Shown piece after piece: positions 13,831-15,730 of a stretch of DNA of 15,730 nt. Made by a program: the position numbers and the translations under genes. Under the pieces are notes generated by a model. The model had not been told where the DNA came from. It did not search any database and saw nothing but the letters and a program-made list of their open reading frames with translations. Position 1 is the stretch's first letter; each line of letters begins with the position of its first letter. The DNA is from Pseudomonadota bacterium (GTDB taxonomy: Bacteria > Pseudomonadota > Gammaproteobacteria > Burkholderiales > Rhodocyclaceae), in the NCBI GenBank assembly GCA_021811225.1, contig JAJZPJ010000046.1:1-15730 (forward strand). Reading direction: 5' to 3'.

Positions 13831-14727
13831 ATGGCAGCAGGAGACAAGAAGGAATACTGGCGCTGGGCGGAGAGCTGCTGGACCGACGATTCGAAGAACT
13901 GGCGCGACGCCAGGATCGTCACCGCCGGCATCGACGTCGGCTCGGTCAGCTCGCAGGCGGTGGTCTGCGTCGACGGCGAGCTGTACGGCTACAACAGCAT
14001 GCGCACCGGCAACAACAGCCCGGACTCGGCCACCAACGCCTTGAAGGGCGTGCTGGAGAAGTCGGGCATGAAGCTGGAGGACATCACCTACGTCATCGGC
14101 ACCGGCTACGGCCGGGTCAATGTGCCCTTCGCGCACAAGGCGATCACCGAGATCGCCTGCCACGCGCGCGGCGCCAACTACATGGGCGGCCCGACGATCC
14201 GCACCATCCTCGACATGGGCGGCCAGGACTGCAAGGCCATCCACTGCGACGAGAAGGGCAAGGTCACCAACTTCCTGATGAACGACAAGTGCGCGGCCGG
14301 CACCGGACGCGGCATGGAAGTGATCGCCGACCTGATGCAGATCCCGATCGCCGAGCTGGGCGAGCGCTCCTTCGACGTCGATGTCGAACCGGCGGCGGTG
14401 TCCTCGACCTGCGTGGTCTTCGCCAAGTCCGAAGCGCTGGGCCTGTTGAAGTCCGGCTACACCAAGAACAAGGTGATCGCCGCCTACTGCCAGGCGATGG
14501 CCGAGCGGGTGGTGTCGCTGATCGAGCGCATCGGCGTCGAGAACGATTTCTTCATCACCGGCGGCATCGCCAAGAATTCCGGCGTGGTGAAAAGGATCGA
14601 GAAGCTGCTCGGCACCACCGCGGCGGCGACCAAGTACGACAGCCAGATCGCCGGGGCCCTGGGCGCCGCGCTGTTCGGCTACACGCTGATGCAGAAGCAG
14701 GGTGCGGCCGCGGCGAAAGCCGCCTGA
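13831..14727 (+). CDS. bzdQ: Benzoyl-CoA reductase ATPase subunit Q (bzd type)
   Basis: A 298-residue ASKHA-fold ATPase of the same family as BzdP, forming the ATP-hydrolysing, cluster-bridged heterodimer of the reductase. It has the phosphate-1 motif TAGIDVGSVSSQAVV, GTGYGRVNVPF, a canonical second phosphate motif DMGGQD (128-133) and the two cluster cysteines C154 (NDKCAAGTGRG) and C194 (STCVVFAKSE). An N-terminal extension of about 28 residues, rich in Trp and charge, precedes the fold and is absent from BzdP. AAAGGAAA precedes the ATG by about 5 bases. Unlike the other tightly packed subunit genes it is preceded by a 92-base gap filled by the palindrome. Confidence 0.95.
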   Translation: MAAGDKKEYWRWAESCWTDDSKNWRDARIVTAGIDVGSVSSQAVVCVDGELYGYNSMRTGNNSPDSATNALKGVLEKSGMKLEDITYVIGTGYGRVNVPFAHKAITEIACHARGANYMGGPTIRTILDMGGQDCKAIHCDEKGKVTNFLMNDKCAAGTGRGMEVIADLMQIPIAELGERSFDVDVEPAAVSSTCVVFAKSEALGLLKSGYTKNKVIAAYCQAMAERVVSLIERIGVENDFFITGGIAKNSGVVKRIEKLLGTTAAATKYDSQIAGALGAALFGYTLMQKQGAAAAKAA

Positions 14728-14738
14728 GGAATAACACG

Positions 14739-15023
14739 ATGATCGCAAACTACGGTTACAAGGACGGCGCGGGCGAGTTCTACATCAGCATCGACACCGA
14801 CAAGTGTCTCGCCTGCGACGCGGATCGCGCCTGCCTGACCGCCTGTCCCAAGGGCATGTTCGAGATCATCACCGACGACTACGACGACGAGGTCGCGGCG
14901 GTGAAGCAGCAGTTCCGGCGCTCGCTGGCCTACGACTGCACCGCCTGCAAGCCGGCCGGCGGCTACGCCAGCCTGCCTTGCAGCAGCGCGTGCACGCCGG
15001 GCGCGATCAAGCACTCCTGGTGA
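14739..15023 (+). CDS. bzdM: Two-cluster ferredoxin of benzoyl-CoA reduction
   Basis: A 94-residue ferredoxin-like protein, the likely direct electron donor to BzdNOPQ. It has two four-cysteine sets with non-standard spacing: C23-x2-C26-x5-C32-x3-C36-P and C67-x2-C70-x10-C81-x3-C85-T-P. About 30 residues with many acidic groups separate them. Ordinary 2[4Fe-4S] ferredoxins have C-x2-C-x2-C-x3-CP, so both loops are enlarged and the cluster potentials may differ. GAGGA lies about 8 bases before the ATG and overlaps the bzdQ stop region; the gap to bzdQ is 11 bases. The order after bzdNOPQ matches bzdM of Azoarcus sp. CIB. Confidence 0.9.
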   Translation: MIANYGYKDGAGEFYISIDTDKCLACDADRACLTACPKGMFEIITDDYDDEVAAVKQQFRRSLAYDCTACKPAGGYASLPCSSACTPGAIKHSW

Positions 15024-15025
15024 GC

Positions 15026-15310
15026 ATGGCCACGATCATCCCGCTGAAGCAGGTGGCCGGTGGGCGGGCCGGGGAGCTGCTGGCCCAGGGCTGGACCTTG
15101 CAGACCACCATCGGCGAGCCGCGCCTGTCCGAGATCGCCGAGAACTACCGGCAGCTCGGCTACGAGGTTCAGGTCGTCGAACACCCGGTCGAGCCCGGCG
15201 GCGCCGGCTGCAACACCTGCTTCACCGCCGGCGCTGGGATCGGCCAGGTGACCGGCGACCTGTATATCCGCAAGGGCAGCGGCAAGCCCGTCGATGACGA
15301 GCTGTTCTAG
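15026..15310 (+). CDS. Small CxxC protein of unknown function, 94 residues
   Basis: A soluble 94-residue protein, not recognised as a named family. It appears to have a beta-alpha-beta core (TLQTTIGEPRLSEIAENYRQ, then LGYEVQVVEHPVE), a C62-x2-C65 pair in GAGCNTCF, a strand GDLYIRK and the tail DDELF. The ATG at 15026 is 2 bases after the bzdM stop; a GTG at 15020 overlapping that stop is an alternative start. The ribosome site is weak (GGTGAG), so translation is probably coupled to bzdM. The CxxC pair could bind a metal or work as a redox dithiol. Its position next to the ferredoxin and its shared tail with BzdN and BzdV suggest a helper role in electron delivery or reductase maturation, which is inference. 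Confidence 0.82.
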   Translation: MATIIPLKQVAGGRAGELLAQGWTLQTTIGEPRLSEIAENYRQLGYEVQVVEHPVEPGGAGCNTCFTAGAGIGQVTGDLYIRKGSGKPVDDELF

Positions 15311-15418
15311 TGCCCGTAGTTGTCGTCGGGGAGTCTTTACCCGGCAGCAACCCAGGGCACTTGCGCCGCGCAGCGGCGTTGGTGCTCGCGCAGCAGGTGC
15401 TTGTTGAAACGTGAAACC

Positions 15419-15440
15419 GTGGGTCGGCTTCATGCCGACT
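15419..15440. repeat. REP-like palindrome upstream of the GNAT-like gene
   Basis: GTCGGC (15423-15428) and GCCGAC (15434-15439) flank TTCAT, in a context (GTGGGTCGGCTTCATGCCGAC) close to one arm of the palindrome at 13755-13807. It lies in the 152-base gap 15311-15462, which otherwise shows no supported gene. Confidence 0.5.
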
Positions 15441-15462
15441 GACAATATCAAGGAGAGTGCAG

Positions 15463-15681
15463 ATGCCACGCCAGGAACCGAACATGCGCGTCATGCGACG
15501 CGAGGACCTCGACGGCGTCGCCCACGACCTGATCGACCAGTTCCTGACCAACATGAAGGCGGTCGGCGTGAGCAAGGTCTATACGCTGGTGAACTGGGAC
15601 GATTTCAAGCTGGAGCACTTCTTCGCCAGCCACAGGTTCCAGCCCTCCAAGCGCGTCAATCTGGAACTGCAGTTGCCGTGA
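15463..15681 (+). CDS. Short GNAT-like protein, apparently with an internal deletion
   Basis: A 72-codon gene with a good ribosome site (AGGAG, 7 bases before the ATG). Residues 9-20 (RVMRREDLDGVA) look like the first strand and helix of a GNAT acetyltransferase. Residues 22-71 (from DLIDQFLTNMKAVGVSKVYT, through the NWDD-containing strand, to HFFASHRFQPSKRVNLEL) look like its last helices and strands. The middle, including the acetyl-CoA-binding Q/R-x-x-G-x-G/A loop, is missing, and no remnant is found in frame upstream (a stop lies at 15412-15414). It is therefore either a collapsed acetyltransferase or a small protein using only the C-terminal half fold. Catalysis is not expected. It is 9 bases before the PHP-type gene. 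Confidence 0.6.
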   Translation: MPRQEPNMRVMRREDLDGVAHDLIDQFLTNMKAVGVSKVYTLVNWDDFKLEHFFASHRFQPSKRVNLELQLP

Positions 15682-15690
15682 CGGCTGCCG

Positions 15691-15730
15691 ATGTGGATCG
15701 ACTGCCACTGCCACACCAAGCACTCCTACG
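15691..15730 (+). CDS. Start of a PHP-domain protein (cut by the window edge)
   Basis: The first 13 codons from ATG 15691 read MWIDCHCHTKHSY. The motif D-C-H-C-H-T-x-H-S is the first metal-binding motif of PHP-domain phosphoesterases (HxHTxxS at the N-terminus). Only 9 bases separate it from the preceding stop, so it is probably co-transcribed. No strong ribosome site is seen. The rest lies beyond the window; function cannot be stated beyond a likely metal-dependent hydrolase. Confidence 0.6.
   Translation, partial: MWIDCHCHTKHSY

Noticed and set aside
15310..15414. 34-codon GTG-started open frame overlapping the stop of the 94-residue gene (TAGTG)
   Set aside because: Too short, no ribosome site and no recognisable content; in frame with the GNAT-like gene but separated by a stop, with no GNAT-like sequence in it.
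1..15730. CRISPR arrays, tRNA or rRNA genes, insertion sequences
   Set aside because: No regularly spaced direct repeats, no cloverleaf with a conserved T-loop, and no transposase-like frame were seen.

Overview
The window is a GC-rich stretch carrying most of a bzd-type anaerobic benzoate (benzoyl-CoA) degradation cluster. The gene set, codon use and FNR-type promoters suggest a facultatively anaerobic, probably denitrifying betaproteobacterium of the Rhodocyclales (Azoarcus/Aromatoleum, Thauera or a relative such as Sulfuritalea or Georgfuchsia). The genus cannot be fixed from the sequence alone.

Layout. A divergent control region (about 10116-10469) separates two arms. The right arm (+) holds bzdN-O-P-Q, the four subunits of ATP-dependent class I benzoyl-CoA reductase. 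It continues with bzdM (an unusual two-cluster ferredoxin), a 94-residue CxxC protein of unknown function, a collapsed GNAT-like small protein and the first 13 codons of a PHP-domain gene cut by the window edge. The left arm (-) starts with bzdV, a large Fe-S flavoprotein of the NuoG/GltD type. It is followed by bzdW (dienoyl-CoA hydratase), bzdX (6-hydroxycyclohexene-carbonyl-CoA dehydrogenase) and bzdY (ring-opening hydrolase). Next, behind its own promoter-like region at 4352-4384, comes a second left-going block: an old-yellow-enzyme/dienoyl-CoA-reductase-like flavoprotein, a non-canonical Rid protein, an unknown 151-residue protein, a 63-residue zinc-ribbon protein and glutaryl-CoA dehydrogenase (gcdH).

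How they work together. BzdV probably supplies low-potential electrons to ferredoxin BzdM. BzdNOPQ use them with ATP to dearomatise benzoyl-CoA to the cyclic dienoyl-CoA. BzdW hydrates the diene, BzdX oxidises the alcohol and BzdY opens the ring to 3-hydroxypimelyl-CoA. Beta-oxidation genes outside the window yield glutaryl-CoA, which GcdH converts to crotonyl-CoA and CO2. Benzoate-CoA ligase, the repressor gene bzdR and the beta-oxidation genes are not in the window.

Most notable observations: (1) the divergent control region is nearly mirror-symmetric, with one FNR-like box per direction at about -41.5 and TGCA-type operators at both predicted start sites; (2) BzdV ends in a domain that looks like a catalytically dead GIY-YIG fold; (3) three proteins of the cluster end in the same acidic-Leu-Phe tail; (4) the flavoprotein at 2353-4323 has Ser in place of one Fe-S cysteine; (5) the small GNAT-like gene looks like an in-frame internal deletion; (6) REP-like palindromes lie inside the operons.
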